64,000 nt of DNA from Prochlorococcus sp. AG-409-M05 (GCA_003215435.1 QCKJ01000001.1:186001-250000), one strand, 5' to 3'. Counted from the first letter of the stretch, positions 8,230 to 17,735 are shown. The notes: generated by a model from the sequence alone, not told the origin. Program-made: numbers and translations.

Positions 8230-10482
8230 ATGACCATTAGCCCACCAGAGCGTGGGACGGCGAAGCCGATTTATGACCAACCTGTCGACAGGGACCATGT
8301 CCCAGCCGATATTGAAAAAGCCGGAGAACCCGGGTTTTGGTCAAGAAGCCTCGCTAAAGGTCCCAAAACCACAACCTGGATTTGGAACCTCCACGCCGAC
8401 GCACACGATTTTGAAACCCACATCGGTGATGTGGAAGAGACGAGCCGGAAAATCTTCTCGGCCCACTTCGGTCATTTGGCCGTCGTATTTATTTGGCTCA
8501 GTGGTGCCTTCTTCCATGGCGCCCGCTTCTCCAACTATTCAGGTTGGCTGGCAGACCCCACGCACGTAAAACCCGGTGCGCAGGTTGTCTGGCCTATCGT
8601 CGGCCAAGAAATTATGAATGCAGATCTGGGTGCCGGTTATAACGGCATGCAGATCACCTCAGGATTCTTCTCTATATGGAGAGCTTGGGGCATTACGAGT
8701 GAAACCGAGCTTATGGCCTTGGCCATCGGTGCTCTTGTAATGGCAGCTCTAGTACTCCATGGAGGCATTTACCACTACCACAAGGCGGCTCCAAAGCTCG
8801 AGTGGTTTAAAAAGATTGAGTCAATGCTCCAGCACCATCAGATTGGTCTGATTGGACTTGGCTCAATCGGCTGGGGTGGGCACTTAAATCACATTGCCAA
8901 CCCCACAAATGCAATGCTTGATGCTATTGATGCAGGCACTCCGCTTGTACTCGATGGCAAAACCATTGCAAGTGTGGCAGACATTCCTTTGCCTCATGAG
9001 CTCTATAACGCAGATCTCGTAGGCCAAATTTACCCAGGCCTTGCTTCTGGTATAGGGAACTTCTTCAGCCTAAACTGGTGGGCCTTTAGCGATTTCCTCA
9101 CAAACAATGGTGGGGTTAATCCTGTTACAGGCGGCCTTTGGATGACTGATATTGCTCATCACCATTTGGCATGGGGTGTATTTGCCATCTTTGGCGGTCA
9201 CATGTGGCGAAATAGATACGGAATCGGCCACAGCATGAAGGAAATCATGGATAACGCCAAGGGCGATCCAATTCTTTTCCCTGCACCAAAAGGACACCAA
9301 GGAATCTTCGAATTCTTAAGCAATAGCTGGCATGCTCAGCTCAGCATTAATCTTGCTTGTATCGGTTCTGCAAGCATCATCATTGCGCATCACATGTATG
9401 CGCTGCCTCCATACCCTTATCTGGCTAACGACCACGCAACTGTGCTCGGTCTGTTCACCCACCATATGTGGATTGGCGGCTTAATGATTTGCGGAGCGGC
9501 TGCGCATGGAGGCGTTGCAATGGTTAGGGACTACGACCCTGCCACTAACGTCGACAATGTCCTTGACAGGATGCTCAAATCTCGTGACGCAATTATTAGT
9601 CACTTGAACTGGGTAACAATGTTCCTTGGCTTCCATAGCTTTGGGCTTTACATCCACAATGACGTAATGCGTGCCCTAGGTCGTCCTGGGGACATGTTCA
9701 GCGACACTGCTATCCAAGTTCAACCAGTCTTTGCACAGTGGGTTCAAGGTATTTGGCATTCTTCTATAGGGACAGGAGCTCTTGTTGGAGCAGGAAACCT
9801 TCCTGGTGGAATTAGTGCAGCTTTCGACATTCCTTTAGGGACTGCCGACTTGATGATCCATCATGTTCACGCTTTCACTATTCACTGCACATGCCTCATC
9901 CTTCTTAAGGGTGTGCTATTTGCTAGAAGCTCACGCCTCATTCCTGACAAAGCTCAACTTGGTTTCCGCTTCCCTTGCGACGGACCAGGTCGGGGTGGTA
10001 CATGCCAAGTCTCATCATGGGACCATGTATTCCTTGGACTTTTCTGGATGTACAACTCCATATCAGTAATCATCTTCTACTTCTCTTGGAAGATGCAAAG
10101 CGATGTATGGGGTCTTACAGGCGGCAACTTTGCACAAAGCAGCATCACGATCAATGGTTGGCTTCGTGACTTCCTTTGGGCACAATCCTCCCAGGTACTA
10201 ACTGCTTATGGCACACCTCTTAGTGGCTATGGCATCTTGTTCCTCGGTGGACACTTCATATGGGCATTTAGCCTGATGTTCCTCTTCAGTGGCCGCGGCT
10301 ACTGGCAGGAGTTGTTTGAATCCATCATTTGGGCTCATAACAAGCTGAAATTGGCTCCGACAATTCAGCCTCGCGCTCTTTCCATCACTCAGGGCCGTGC
10401 CGTTGGTGTTACTCACTTCTTATTGGGTGGCATCGTGGCAACCTGGACCTTCTTCCATGCCCGCCTTCTTGGGCTCGGCTGA
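8230..10482 (+). CDS. psaA: Photosystem I P700 apoprotein A1
   Basis: One half of the photosystem I reaction-centre heterodimer in the thylakoid membrane; binds P700, antenna chlorophylls and, with PsaB, the FX 4Fe-4S cluster. At 750 residues it has normal length, starting MTISPPERG. An upstream frame exists, but this start matches the family N-terminus and has GAGG 9 nt before it. The FX loop [10 protein letters not shown] is intact (Cys 583 and 592). Eleven hydrophobic segments rich in His are expected and His-rich helices such as [19 protein letters not shown] are visible. The first coding stretch is GC-rich compared with most of the window, like the leader. psaB follows after 21 nt. Confidence 0.98.
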   Translation: MTISPPERGTAKPIYDQPVDRDHVPADIEKAGEPGFWSRSLAKGPKTTTWIWNLHADAHDFETHIGDVEETSRKIFSAHFGHLAVVFIWLSGAFFHGARFSNYSGWLADPTHVKPGAQVVWPIVGQEIMNADLGAGYNGMQITSGFFSIWRAWGITSETELMALAIGALVMAALVLHGGIYHYHKAAPKLEWFKKIESMLQHHQIGLIGLGSIGWGGHLNHIANPTNAMLDAIDAGTPLVLDGKTIASVADIPLPHELYNADLVGQIYPGLASGIGNFFSLNWWAFSDFLTNNGGVNPVTGGLWMTDIAHHHLAWGVFAIFGGHMWRNRYGIGHSMKEIMDNAKGDPILFPAPKGHQGIFEFLSNSWHAQLSINLACIGSASIIIAHHMYALPPYPYLANDHATVLGLFTHHMWIGGLMICGAAAHGGVAMVRDYDPATNVDNVLDRMLKSRDAIISHLNWVTMFLGFHSFGLYIHNDVMRALGRPGDMFSDTAIQVQPVFAQWVQGIWHSSIGTGALVGAGNLPGGISAAFDIPLGTADLMIHHVHAFTIHCTCLILLKGVLFARSSRLIPDKAQLGFRFPCDGPGRGGTCQVSSWDHVFLGLFWMYNSISVIIFYFSWKMQSDVWGLTGGNFAQSSITINGWLRDFLWAQSSQVLTAYGTPLSGYGILFLGGHFIWAFSLMFLFSGRGYWQELFESIIWAHNKLKLAPTIQPRALSITQGRAVGVTHFLLGGIVATWTFFHARLLGLG

Positions 10483-10503
10483 CCTTTCCTGACCTTTCCC
10501 CTT

Positions 10504-12753
10504 ATGGCAACGAAATTTCCTTCGTTCAGCCAGGGTCTGGCACAGGACCCTACAACTCGCCGTATTTGGTACGGCATCGCCACGGCTCACGACTTCGAGA
10601 GCCATGACGGCATGACCGAGGAGCAGCTCTATCAAAAGATCTTCTCCACTCATTTCGGTCACTTAGCCATCATTGGTCTATGGGTTGCAGGAAACCTGTT
10701 CCATATCGCCTGGCAGGGCAACTTTGAGGCTTGGGTCGCCGACCCGACTCAAGTTCGCCCAATTGCACACGCAATCTGGGATCCCCACTTTGGTCAAGGC
10801 ATTACTGATGCCTTAACTCAAGCTGGTGCTTCTGGACCAGTCAATATTGCTTACTCCGGTCTTTACCATTGGTGGTACACGATCGGAATGCGCTCAAACA
10901 TTGAGCTTTATCAAGGCGCCATCTTCATCAACATCATGGTGTGTTGGCTCCTTTTCGCAGGCTGGCTACATCTTCAGCCAAAGTTCAGGCCATCACTAGC
11001 TTGGTTCAAAAATGCTGAGGCACAGCTGAATCATCACATTGCAGTTCTATTCGGTTTTTCGAATATTGCCTGGACTGGACACCTAGTACACGTTGCTATC
11101 CCTGAATCACGTGGACAGCATGTTGGATGGGATAACTGGCTAGAGGTTTTACCTCATCCAGATGGATTAGCCCCATTCTTTACGGGTAACTGGGGTGCCT
11201 ATGCACAAAACCCTGATTCATTAGATGCTGTTTTTGGCACCTCACAAGGAGCTGGAACAGCAATGCTTACCTTCCTAGGTGGTATGCACCCAGGAAGCGG
11301 TTCTCTCTGGCTCACTGATATCGCTCACCACCACCTTGCTCTTGGTGTAGTGATGATCATTGGTGGCCATATGTATAGGAATACCTTTGGTATTGGCCAT
11401 ACTCTTAAAGAGATCACCGAGGCACATAACACAAACCATCCAAATGATCCTCATAAGGATGGCTATAGAGAAGGTTATGGACATTTCTCCATTAACCACA
11501 ATGGGATCTACGAGACAGTCAACAACTCTCTCCACTTCCAGCTCGGCTTAGCTCTTGCTTGCCTTGGTGTTGCCTGCAGCTTGGTCGCTCACCACATGGG
11601 TGCCTTACCGTCCTATGCATATATTGCCCAGGACTACACAACTCAGGCGGCTCTCTATACACACCATCAATACATTGCAGTATTGCTAATGGTTGGTGCC
11701 TTCTCCCATGGTGCAATCTTCTTTATTCGTGACTACGATCCTGAGCTAAATAAGGACAACGTTCTAGCAAGGGTTCTCAACAGTAAAGAAGCTTTGATCA
11801 GCCATTTGAGTTGGGTCTGCATGCTCCTTGGTTTCCATACCTTGGGTCTATATGTACACAATGATGTTTGTGTTGCATTTGGCACCCCAGAGAAGCAGAT
11901 TTTGATCGAGCCAATTTTTGCCCAAATGCTTATGGGCTTTAGCGGCAAGGTGATGTATGGCATGGATACTTTGCTTTCCAATGCCAATAGTGCTGCCAGC
12001 ATGGCTGCAGCCAATATCCCAGGAGACCACTATTGGATGGATATGATCAACGCACCTGATGCGACGACGAATTTCCTTCCTATTGGTCCTGCTGATTTCT
12101 TGGTTCATCATGGTATTGCCCTAGGCATCCATACAACTGCTTTAATCCTTATCAAAGGTGCATTAGACGCACGTGGTTCAAAGTTAATCCCTGATAAGAA
12201 AGACTTTGGATATGCCTATCCTTGTGATGGGCCTGGCCGCGGCGGCACGTGTGATAGTTCAGCTTGGGATGCCACCTATATGGCACTCTTCTGGGCAGTT
12301 AACACGATTGCATGGGTTCAGTTCTACTGGCATTGGAAGCATCTGGCTATCTGGTCAGGCAACATTGCTCAGTTCAATGAATCCGGAACTTACCTAATGG
12401 GATGGTTTAGAGATTACTTGTGGCTAAATAGTTCACAGCTAATCAATGGCTATAACCCATTTGGAGTGAATTCACTTTCTCCTTGGGCGTTTATGTTCCT
12501 ATGGGGTCACCTAGTTTGGGCGGTCGGATTCATGTTCCTCATCTCATGGAGAGGATACTGGCAAGAACTGATCGAGACTCTTGTATGGGCCCATCAGCGC
12601 ACTCCAATAGCCAACCTTGTTGGATGGAGAGATAAGCCTGTAGCCCTATCAATCGTTCAGGCTCGTCTAGTTGGTGTAACTCACTTCGTTGTTGGAACAG
12701 CCGTAACGTTTGCTGCATTTGTAATCGCATCAACTGCAGGTAAGTTCGGTTAA
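10504..12753 (+). CDS. psaB: Photosystem I P700 apoprotein A2
   Basis: The partner of PsaA in the P700/FX core. It has 749 residues with the same His-rich membrane helices ([19 protein letters not shown]) and an intact FX loop [10 protein letters not shown] (Cys 574 and 583). It carries the longer lumenal or stromal loop [19 protein letters not shown] (near nt 11425-11480). It is cotranscribed with psaA: 21 nt separate the genes. That spacer contains a tandem 10-bp repeat (TGACCTTTCC twice, 10480-10499) that includes the psaA stop, is pyrimidine-rich and has no Shine-Dalgarno sequence. Translation may therefore be coupled to psaA or be SD-independent. A strong terminator follows. Confidence 0.98.
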   Translation: MATKFPSFSQGLAQDPTTRRIWYGIATAHDFESHDGMTEEQLYQKIFSTHFGHLAIIGLWVAGNLFHIAWQGNFEAWVADPTQVRPIAHAIWDPHFGQGITDALTQAGASGPVNIAYSGLYHWWYTIGMRSNIELYQGAIFINIMVCWLLFAGWLHLQPKFRPSLAWFKNAEAQLNHHIAVLFGFSNIAWTGHLVHVAIPESRGQHVGWDNWLEVLPHPDGLAPFFTGNWGAYAQNPDSLDAVFGTSQGAGTAMLTFLGGMHPGSGSLWLTDIAHHHLALGVVMIIGGHMYRNTFGIGHTLKEITEAHNTNHPNDPHKDGYREGYGHFSINHNGIYETVNNSLHFQLGLALACLGVACSLVAHHMGALPSYAYIAQDYTTQAALYTHHQYIAVLLMVGAFSHGAIFFIRDYDPELNKDNVLARVLNSKEALISHLSWVCMLLGFHTLGLYVHNDVCVAFGTPEKQILIEPIFAQMLMGFSGKVMYGMDTLLSNANSAASMAAANIPGDHYWMDMINAPDATTNFLPIGPADFLVHHGIALGIHTTALILIKGALDARGSKLIPDKKDFGYAYPCDGPGRGGTCDSSAWDATYMALFWAVNTIAWVQFYWHWKHLAIWSGNIAQFNESGTYLMGWFRDYLWLNSSQLINGYNPFGVNSLSPWAFMFLWGHLVWAVGFMFLISWRGYWQELIETLVWAHQRTPIANLVGWRDKPVALSIVQARLVGVTHFVVGTAVTFAAFVIASTAGKFG

Positions 12754-12787
12754 AAGCAAAATCCCTAACGGAGGTTTTTAATCTATC

Positions 12788-12821
12788 CCCCTCACCAGAT
12801 AGCTCTGGTGAGGGGTTTTTT
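12788..12821 (+). terminator. Intrinsic terminator of psaAB
   Basis: A perfect 12-bp GC-rich stem (CCCCTCACCAGA 12788-12799 with TCTGGTGAGGGG 12804-12815), loop TAGC, followed by TTTTTT (12816-12821). It lies 35 nt after the psaB stop, a textbook rho-independent terminator. Confidence 0.93.
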
Positions 12822-13317
12822 ATATAGTTCAAAAATCATTGCAAGTATTAGACTCTTGATAGATTTTCATACCAAAGATAGCTCTAAAGAGTCAGACCTA
12901 ATTTAGATTTTCACTCCTAAATAAAATTTAGAAAAAATCAATCAACAATCTCCTAGCATTTCGCAAAGAAAGAATAACCTAATAAGCAAGAATGGATTGA
13001 CAGTCTAAGAAGCTCAATAATCCAAAGATATATAGAAAATGCTTATTTCGGTTTACTCTTTTCAATTTTAACCGCAATAGTTCTAAGGAACTGATTCCAA
13101 GAAATTGGCCACCTCCATCTAAAAAATAGAGCCAGAAGAAAAAGATAAAAAGTTCCTTCTAAGGGATGACTAATATTAGAAAGCGATGAATAAAGCTGAC
13201 TAGTCAGATCTTCTGTAGCAAGCATAAAAGTCATTTATCCATAACCTTAGATAAACCAAACCTATAGAGCTCAGAGTCTCATAAAAGTGAATCTTCCTAA
13301 ACTATAAGCTGATATAC
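12822..13317. other. Low-information AT-rich gap between psaB and psaL
   Basis: About 500 nt between two terminators. I see no RNA gene, repeat or recognisable promoter. The only coding candidate is the 63-codon reverse frame at 13043-13234, listed separately. Confidence 0.6.
13043..13234 (-). CDS. Possible 63-residue membrane microprotein
   Basis: A reverse frame starting ATG at 13234 (weak TAAGG upstream; a second Met three residues in). It encodes a polar N-terminus, one hydrophobic segment (GTFYLFLLALFF), then basic residues WRW and a Lys-rich tail. The arrangement suits a single-span membrane protein. No family is recognised, and it sits alone in a 500-nt gap, so chance cannot be excluded. 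Confidence 0.3.
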   Translation of the reverse strand: MTFMLATEDLTSQLYSSLSNISHPLEGTFYLFLLALFFRWRWPISWNQFLRTIAVKIEKSKPK

Positions 13318-13367
13318 AAAAAAGTTGTTCTAAAGCAGCAGTTAATTGCTGCTTTAGAACAACTTTT
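13318..13367 (-). terminator. Terminator of psaI-psaL with a 21-bp stem
   Basis: A perfect 21-bp inverted repeat (13320-13340 with 13347-13367, loop ATTAAC on the transcript) followed, in the reverse direction, by TTTTTT (complement of 13318-13323). It starts 36 nt after the psaL stop. The stem is unusually long for an intrinsic terminator. On the forward strand only TTTT follows, so it is chiefly a psaL terminator. Confidence 0.9.
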
Positions 13368-13403
13368 AAAATCTATTTAAAGTGCCTGTAACAGGTCAGT
13401 AAC

Positions 13404-14003
13404 TCAACCAACCCAAGGGAAGAAAGCACCCTGCTGCATCAAAGTGTCAACATGCAAAGTCCCGCATAATAACCACGCGAAGACTGCACCACCACAACCA
13501 CCTAACCAAAAGCCACTAGTAAAGTCTGACCAGCCAGTCTTGGTAAACAAATCACTAGGAGGGTTGTCAATTGTGCTATCAGCAGGCTGAACACTTGGAG
13601 CTTTGCCTGGGGAGTTATAAAGAACCAGCAAGGCTGTAAGGATATGCATAGCACCAATAGCACTTAACAGGCCAGCTGTTAAGGCCAAGTCGGTATTCCT
13701 AAATGGCCCAGTAATTGCAAAAGGTCCAAAAAGGAAATATCCAAACATCGCGCCTACCTCAAGGCCACGGAAATTTGGTGAAAGCCCTGGCCTATAGAAA
13801 GGCAAGTTGTTTAGCCAGGCTTTAGTGAAGTAACCACTGTTAACTGGAGTTGAAAGATCCCCAACACAAGGGTCAGAAGCCGGCGTAACCGCCCATTGGT
13901 CTGCTATTCCAATATCAGTTGGCCGAGCAGTACTGTCTATGTACTTCTCGGGAAACTTAACTGGCTTATTGGAACGAAGGAACGGGTCTTGGAATTCAGT
14001 CAT
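13404..14003 (-). CDS. psaL: Photosystem I subunit XI
   Basis: Membrane subunit at the centre of the photosystem I trimer, needed for trimer formation in cyanobacteria. It has 199 residues. The N-terminus is polar ([35 protein letters not shown]), and [24 protein letters not shown] begins the first hydrophobic stretch. Further helices lie around [19 protein letters not shown] and the Gly-rich C-terminal [17 protein letters not shown]. The N-terminus matches the family and psaI lies just upstream in the same direction (43 nt spacing), the usual psaI-psaL pair. A long stem terminator follows. Confidence 0.97.
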   Translation of the reverse strand: MTEFQDPFLRSNKPVKFPEKYIDSTARPTDIGIADQWAVTPASDPCVGDLSTPVNSGYFTKAWLNNLPFYRPGLSPNFRGLEVGAMFGYFLFGPFAITGPFRNTDLALTAGLLSAIGAMHILTALLVLYNSPGKAPSVQPADSTIDNPPSDLFTKTGWSDFTSGFWLGGCGGAVFAWLLCGTLHVDTLMQQGAFFPWVG

Positions 14004-14046
14004 TTGGAAGAAAGAGCTTTGTTAGCTTGAAGAAAAAAGCGACCGT

Positions 14047-14163
14047 TCAGTCGGTTGCAGTGATGTGTCTGCCAACTAGCACAATGAACACGGCAGGTGT
14101 TATTAGCCCGATCAAAGGTACAAAAACGGCAGGCAGCCAGGCTGCAGCAAATTCGCTAGTCAT
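14047..14163 (-). CDS. psaI: Photosystem I subunit VIII
   Basis: A 38-residue single-span protein (MTSEFAAAWLPAVFVPLIG, then LITPAVFIVLVGRHITATD) that packs beside PsaL. The Pro-containing hydrophobic helix and length fit PsaI, and its position before psaL confirms it. The start is uncertain: AGGAGG (complement of 14181-14186) lies 17 nt upstream of ATG 14163, too far for ideal spacing. An in-frame TTG at 14175 has 5-nt spacing and would add MAYA. A third ATG at 14168 is out of frame and stops after two codons. The palindrome TGGCATATGCCA (14163-14174) lies between the ribosome site and the ATG. Confidence 0.93.
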   Translation of the reverse strand: MTSEFAAAWLPAVFVPLIGLITPAVFIVLVGRHITATD

Positions 14164-14301
14164 GGCATATGCCAAAAATCCTCCTTTACTGTATAGATTG
14201 TCCTTCGATTGGTACTAAATAAACCCCATGGACGACATAAAAGTTCAATCCATGGCATTTTGATCGAGTCTTATTTACCTCAAAATACCAGTGTTCAAAT
14301 A

Positions 14302-14784
14302 ATGAATCAGACTTTTGCCGCATTAACTGCCTTGTCCCTGACAATGATTCTTTGGGGTTTTGGACGAAAACCACGAAACCCCCTACTCAAAAGTAATGAT
14401 GAGAGCTTTGGCACAGGTTTAAACCGCAATCAACTCACTCTTGTAAAGACAGAGAGTGCGAAAAAAAGAAATAAAGCCAATTTTTTATCCCACGAAGAAG
14501 GTCTCCAGTGGCAAATTCCAAAATCGCCTAATGAAAAGCTTGAGCTTATAAAGCAATTGAAGAAAGCCATGCAATCTGATCCAGAAATGCGTCTGAAAGC
14601 TATTCAATTTGCTTCTTTATGGAATGATCCCCTAGTCCTTTCGCTTATAAGACTTGGTAGAAAGGATTCCGATAGTCGAGTAGTAATTGCTGCAGCTAAA
14701 GTACTTGAAAGATATAGAGGAAAACCTAGAAAAGCTAATCATTCAGACTCACGACCTCCTCGGAACGTAGCTCTAATGCGATAG
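14302..14784 (+). CDS. HEAT-repeat-like hypothetical protein with N-terminal anchor
   Basis: A 160-residue protein. Residues 3-20 (QTFAALTALSLTMILWGF) are a likely membrane anchor, then a basic linker, then a helical region (EKLELIKQLKKAMQSDPE, RLKAIQFASLWNDPLV, SRVVIAAAKVLERYRG) with the spacing of two to three HEAT or Armadillo-type helical pairs. No enzymatic motif is seen; a scaffolding role is only a guess. The start chosen is ATG 14302, which puts the hydrophobic segment at the N-terminus; the longer frame from 14209 adds an unlikely basic leader. Its 3' end overlaps the convergent glycosyltransferase gene by 46 nt. Confidence 0.65.
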   Translation: MNQTFAALTALSLTMILWGFGRKPRNPLLKSNDESFGTGLNRNQLTLVKTESAKKRNKANFLSHEEGLQWQIPKSPNEKLELIKQLKKAMQSDPEMRLKAIQFASLWNDPLVLSLIRLGRKDSDSRVVIAAAKVLERYRGKPRKANHSDSRPPRNVALMR

Positions 14785-15704
14785 ATAGGTCTACCTTGAC
14801 TTTCATGATAAGTCCTGATCTGTAACTCACTAAGCAAGCCAAAGCAAAATAATTGAACACCAGTCAAGCCACTTACCAATGCCAAGGTAAACAAAGGCCT
14901 GCTACCAATATCTTCACCCATCATTTTGATAACCAAAAGGTATGCACTAGCAAATAAGCTTGCTGCAATGGCTAATAAGCCCCCAAAACCAAAGACATAC
15001 ATTGGCCTAGTTAAGAATCTATTCATAAACCAAACAGTAAGTAAGTCCATAAGAACTCGAAAAGTTCTATCTATCCCGTACTTGCTTCGTCCATATTGCC
15101 TGCCACGATGGTTAACCTTGACCTCTGTAATTCTTGCTCCCTCAATATTTGCCAAAACAGGCAAAAATCTATGAAGCTCGCCATATAGCCTCATATCATT
15201 TAGAACCTCTTTGCGATATGCCTTTAATGAACACCCATAATCGTGGAGTGAAACTCCAGTAACTTTCCCTATTAATCGATTTGCAATCATCGAGGGCAAC
15301 TTACGCTGCAATGCAGCATCTTTCCTTTGGAAACGCCATCCGCTAACCAAATCGTACCCTTCGCGTAATTTGTTGATTAGAAGTGGGATGTCGGCAGGGT
15401 CATTCTGAAGATCACCATCCAAACTGACTACGATCTCTCCTGACGCGACATCAAAACCAGCTGCCATAGCAGCTGTCTGCCCATAATTCTTTCTTAGAAG
15501 AACACCCACAAGTTCAGGAACTTCAGAACTCAACCTCCTAAGAACAGTTGCAGTACCATCTGTAGAACCATCATTGACCAATACCATCTCAAAGCTCTCA
15601 CCAAAAGAGCGCAGAGCCTCTAACAATTGATCAACAAGTTCTGGAAGACTTTCTTCCTCGTTGTAAATGGGAACAACTACAGAGATGTTTTTAGGCAACG
15701 TCAC
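14739..15704 (-). CDS. Family 2 glycosyltransferase, GtrB/DPM1 type
   Basis: A 321-residue polyprenyl-phosphate sugar transferase-like protein. The GT-A domain begins ISVVVPIYNEEESLPELV and has the nucleotide-sugar DXD region SLDGDLQNDP (about residues 94-103). It continues with GWRFQRKDAALQRKLPS and HDYGCSLKAYRKEVL. Two C-terminal membrane segments follow (near 232-258 and 272-296), the architecture of GtrB and ArnC-like enzymes that load a sugar on undecaprenyl phosphate. Sugar and acceptor cannot be told from sequence. It converges on the HEAT-like gene and lies 34 nt downstream of the NlpC/P60 gene on the same strand, so it may share its transcript. Confidence 0.9.
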   Translation of the reverse strand: MTLPKNISVVVPIYNEEESLPELVDQLLEALRSFGESFEMVLVNDGSTDGTATVLRRLSSEVPELVGVLLRKNYGQTAAMAAGFDVASGEIVVSLDGDLQNDPADIPLLINKLREGYDLVSGWRFQRKDAALQRKLPSMIANRLIGKVTGVSLHDYGCSLKAYRKEVLNDMRLYGELHRFLPVLANIEGARITEVKVNHRGRQYGRSKYGIDRTFRVLMDLLTVWFMNRFLTRPMYVFGFGGLLAIAASLFASAYLLVIKMMGEDIGSRPLFTLALVSGLTGVQLFCFGLLSELQIRTYHESQGRPIYRIRATFRGGRESE

Positions 15705-15738
15705 TCAAATAATCCAAAACAAAGAAAAATTTAGAGAC

Positions 15739-16455
15739 TTAGATCACTAGGCGATCGAAACACTGCTCAACTCGACCTGCCCCTAAAAGCTGCGATCTGT
15801 AATAACAGGCTACTGGACCTTGATAGCTCTGAGGAAGACCATCGCAATCAATTCCATTGTGGCCATGGTCAACACCAGAACTATGCCAATAAACTCCTGC
15901 CCCCTTATAAAGAGCTACATGAGAACACCTTTGAGGTGTTCCAAAGAAAATTAGGTCGCCAGCACGCAAAAAATTCAGATCATTTAATTTGAACTCTATT
16001 TTTCTGCAAAACTTTTCTTGTTGATATGCATCACGTGGCAACCAAATTCCCTCACTAGCAAAGGCAGATTGGACCAAGCCTGAACAATCAAAATCTGGAC
16101 CTAAAGTCCCACCCCACAAATATTTATTTTTTTTTGCTGCTGCATTCTCTACCCATTCAAGAACTGCTGGCAACTTATGTTCAATCTCCTTTTTAGAAAC
16201 AGATTTGGTTTTCAAGATTTTTATTGGTCTGGATTTAACAATTACATCATCCAATTCAAACCAACACATATAACTATCTTCTAACAATCGAACCCTTACT
16301 CTTCTAAAAGGGCTCATCTTCAAAGAATCGTCCTTAACTGAATCAAGAAATTGAAAAATACGTCCTTCCCTTACCTCAGTAGCCAAAGACGAACCTCTTT
16401 CCTCTGCATAGCCACTAAGGCTTTCATTCAATATCCAAGTACTTTCCTTGGTCAT
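15739..16455 (-). CDS. NlpC/P60 family cell-wall hydrolase
   Basis: A 238-residue cysteine peptidase of the type that cuts peptidoglycan stem peptides. The first ~60 residues resemble a bacterial SH3-like domain (YAEERGSSLATEVREGRIFQFL). The catalytic domain has the nucleophile motif GPDFDCSGLVQSAF, a GDLIFFG strand, the catalytic His in CSHVALYKG and the HSSG segment. All three expected active-site elements are present. The start is ATG 16455 (MTKESTWIL); an upstream in-frame ATG at 16509 would overlap the divergent serine hydrolase. The 52-nt space between the two genes must hold both promoters. No clear signal peptide is seen. Confidence 0.88.
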   Translation of the reverse strand: MTKESTWILNESLSGYAEERGSSLATEVREGRIFQFLDSVKDDSLKMSPFRRVRVRLLEDSYMCWFELDDVIVKSRPIKILKTKSVSKKEIEHKLPAVLEWVENAAAKKNKYLWGGTLGPDFDCSGLVQSAFASEGIWLPRDAYQQEKFCRKIEFKLNDLNFLRAGDLIFFGTPQRCSHVALYKGAGVYWHSSGVDHGHNGIDCDGLPQSYQGPVACYYRSQLLGAGRVEQCFDRLVI

Positions 16456-16507
16456 TAGCTCAAATGACAATGTTTGTCTAAGGTCAGCATTAAAGCCTGA
16501 GAACGCC

Positions 16508-17416
16508 ATGGGGTTCTATTCAGTAAATCCCACAATGCAATCGCATCTAATAAAGCTATTAGACCAGCTTGAAAAAAAAGGCTTCTCAAGAATAAAGAAC
16601 AGGGTTTCAATTACTTGGATTCGTTACGACACAAAAAAGCCAGCGCCCTTTAGTGGTGCTGGCGCAGGTTGGGCGGAAGAACGACTCGTATATCCAGCAA
16701 GTGTGGTAAAAATTTTTTATGGGATCGCTTGCGAAGCCTGGTTGCAAAGAGATCTACTGCAAGAAAACAAAGAGCTAATAAGAGCAGCAAAAGAAATGAT
16801 TCAAAATTCGAGCAACGATGCCACAAGCCTCGTGGTAGATCTACTTACAGGTACTACAAGCGGCCCAACTCTAGTTGGAGATGGCTGGCAGCAATGGAAA
16901 AAGCAAAGGCTGGTGATTAACTCTTGGCTATCAGAACTTGGATGGCCTGAACTAAAAGCAGTTAATTGCTGTCAAAAGACCTGGAGTGAGGGACCATTTG
17001 GACGTGATAATGATTTTTATGGGCCGCAGAATGGAAATCGAAATTCCCTGACAACTACTGCTACAGCTAGACTGCTCGAGTCAATTATGACGGATAACAT
17101 AGTCTCCCCAGCTGCATGCAGAAGGCAAAAGGAGTTTCTATCACGTTCAGTCGATTTAGGACAAAGGCAATCAGACCCCGAAAATCAGGTTGATGGTTTT
17201 TTAGGAGAAGCGTTACCTAAAGGATCTCAGCTATGGAGCAAAGCAGGCTTAATGAGTCAAGCAAGGCACGATGCTGCATGGTTCTCCATACCAGGAGAGA
17301 ACCCTATGCTTCTAGTGGTTTTTAGTTCTGGCAAAGAGCTCGCAAGCAATAAATCACTTTTACCACTGATAGCGAAAGAATTAATCAAGATCAACCAAGA
17401 CAATGAAGATAAATGA
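16508..17416 (+). CDS. Class A beta-lactamase-like serine hydrolase
   Basis: A 302-residue protein of the serine beta-lactamase/D-Ala-D-Ala carboxypeptidase fold. Three hallmark motifs are visible: SVVK (nucleophile Ser 65, general-base Lys 68), SSN in MIQNSSNDATSL, and a KAG variant of KTG (LWSKAGLMSQARHDAAW). The omega-loop Glu of true beta-lactamases is not evident, so a peptidoglycan-related or other role is more likely than antibiotic resistance. No export signal is obvious. The start is ATG 16508; an earlier ATG would run into the divergent NlpC/P60 gene. Pairing with a divergent peptidoglycan hydrolase suggests a wall-remodelling theme. Confidence 0.85.
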   Translation: MGFYSVNPTMQSHLIKLLDQLEKKGFSRIKNRVSITWIRYDTKKPAPFSGAGAGWAEERLVYPASVVKIFYGIACEAWLQRDLLQENKELIRAAKEMIQNSSNDATSLVVDLLTGTTSGPTLVGDGWQQWKKQRLVINSWLSELGWPELKAVNCCQKTWSEGPFGRDNDFYGPQNGNRNSLTTTATARLLESIMTDNIVSPAACRRQKEFLSRSVDLGQRQSDPENQVDGFLGEALPKGSQLWSKAGLMSQARHDAAWFSIPGENPMLLVVFSSGKELASNKSLLPLIAKELIKINQDNEDK

Positions 17417-17489
17417 GACCTCTTAATAATCATCGCTTGGGGTAGGCATGCTGTGATAGACCAGAAGAAGCCATGGCGGATTAATAATT

Positions 17490-17642
17490 ATGCCTCTAAA
17501 TGCTTCTCGCTGTGCCAACTGCAGAAATTTTGCTGGTTGTACTTCCGAAGGAGGTTTCTGTCGAATATGGAATATCCCTATCCCTCCTGATTTATTGAGA
17601 AAATATAACTGTCAGAACTGGTCTCCAATCCAAAAAGCCTAA
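17490..17642 (+). CDS. Small cysteine-rich protein, 50 residues
   Basis: An ATG at 17490 opens a 50-codon frame ending TAA at 17640-17642. It has five cysteines (residues 8, 11, 17, 24, 41) in the order CANC, CTSEGGFC and NCQNW, suggestive of a zinc or Fe-S binding knuckle. The WNIPIPPDLLRKYNCQNW tail is distinctive. No named family is recognised. Dense, ordered cysteines and sensible codons argue that it is real; a clear Shine-Dalgarno sequence is lacking. Confidence 0.5.
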   Translation: MPLNASRCANCRNFAGCTSEGGFCRIWNIPIPPDLLRKYNCQNWSPIQKA

Positions 17643-17735
17643 AGAGCTTATAAGAGCTCAAAAAAGCTGATCAACTCCTAAGATGTTCAACTTTTCTCTA
17701 AGTTATTTATACACATAATCGAAAAGGATTTCTTT

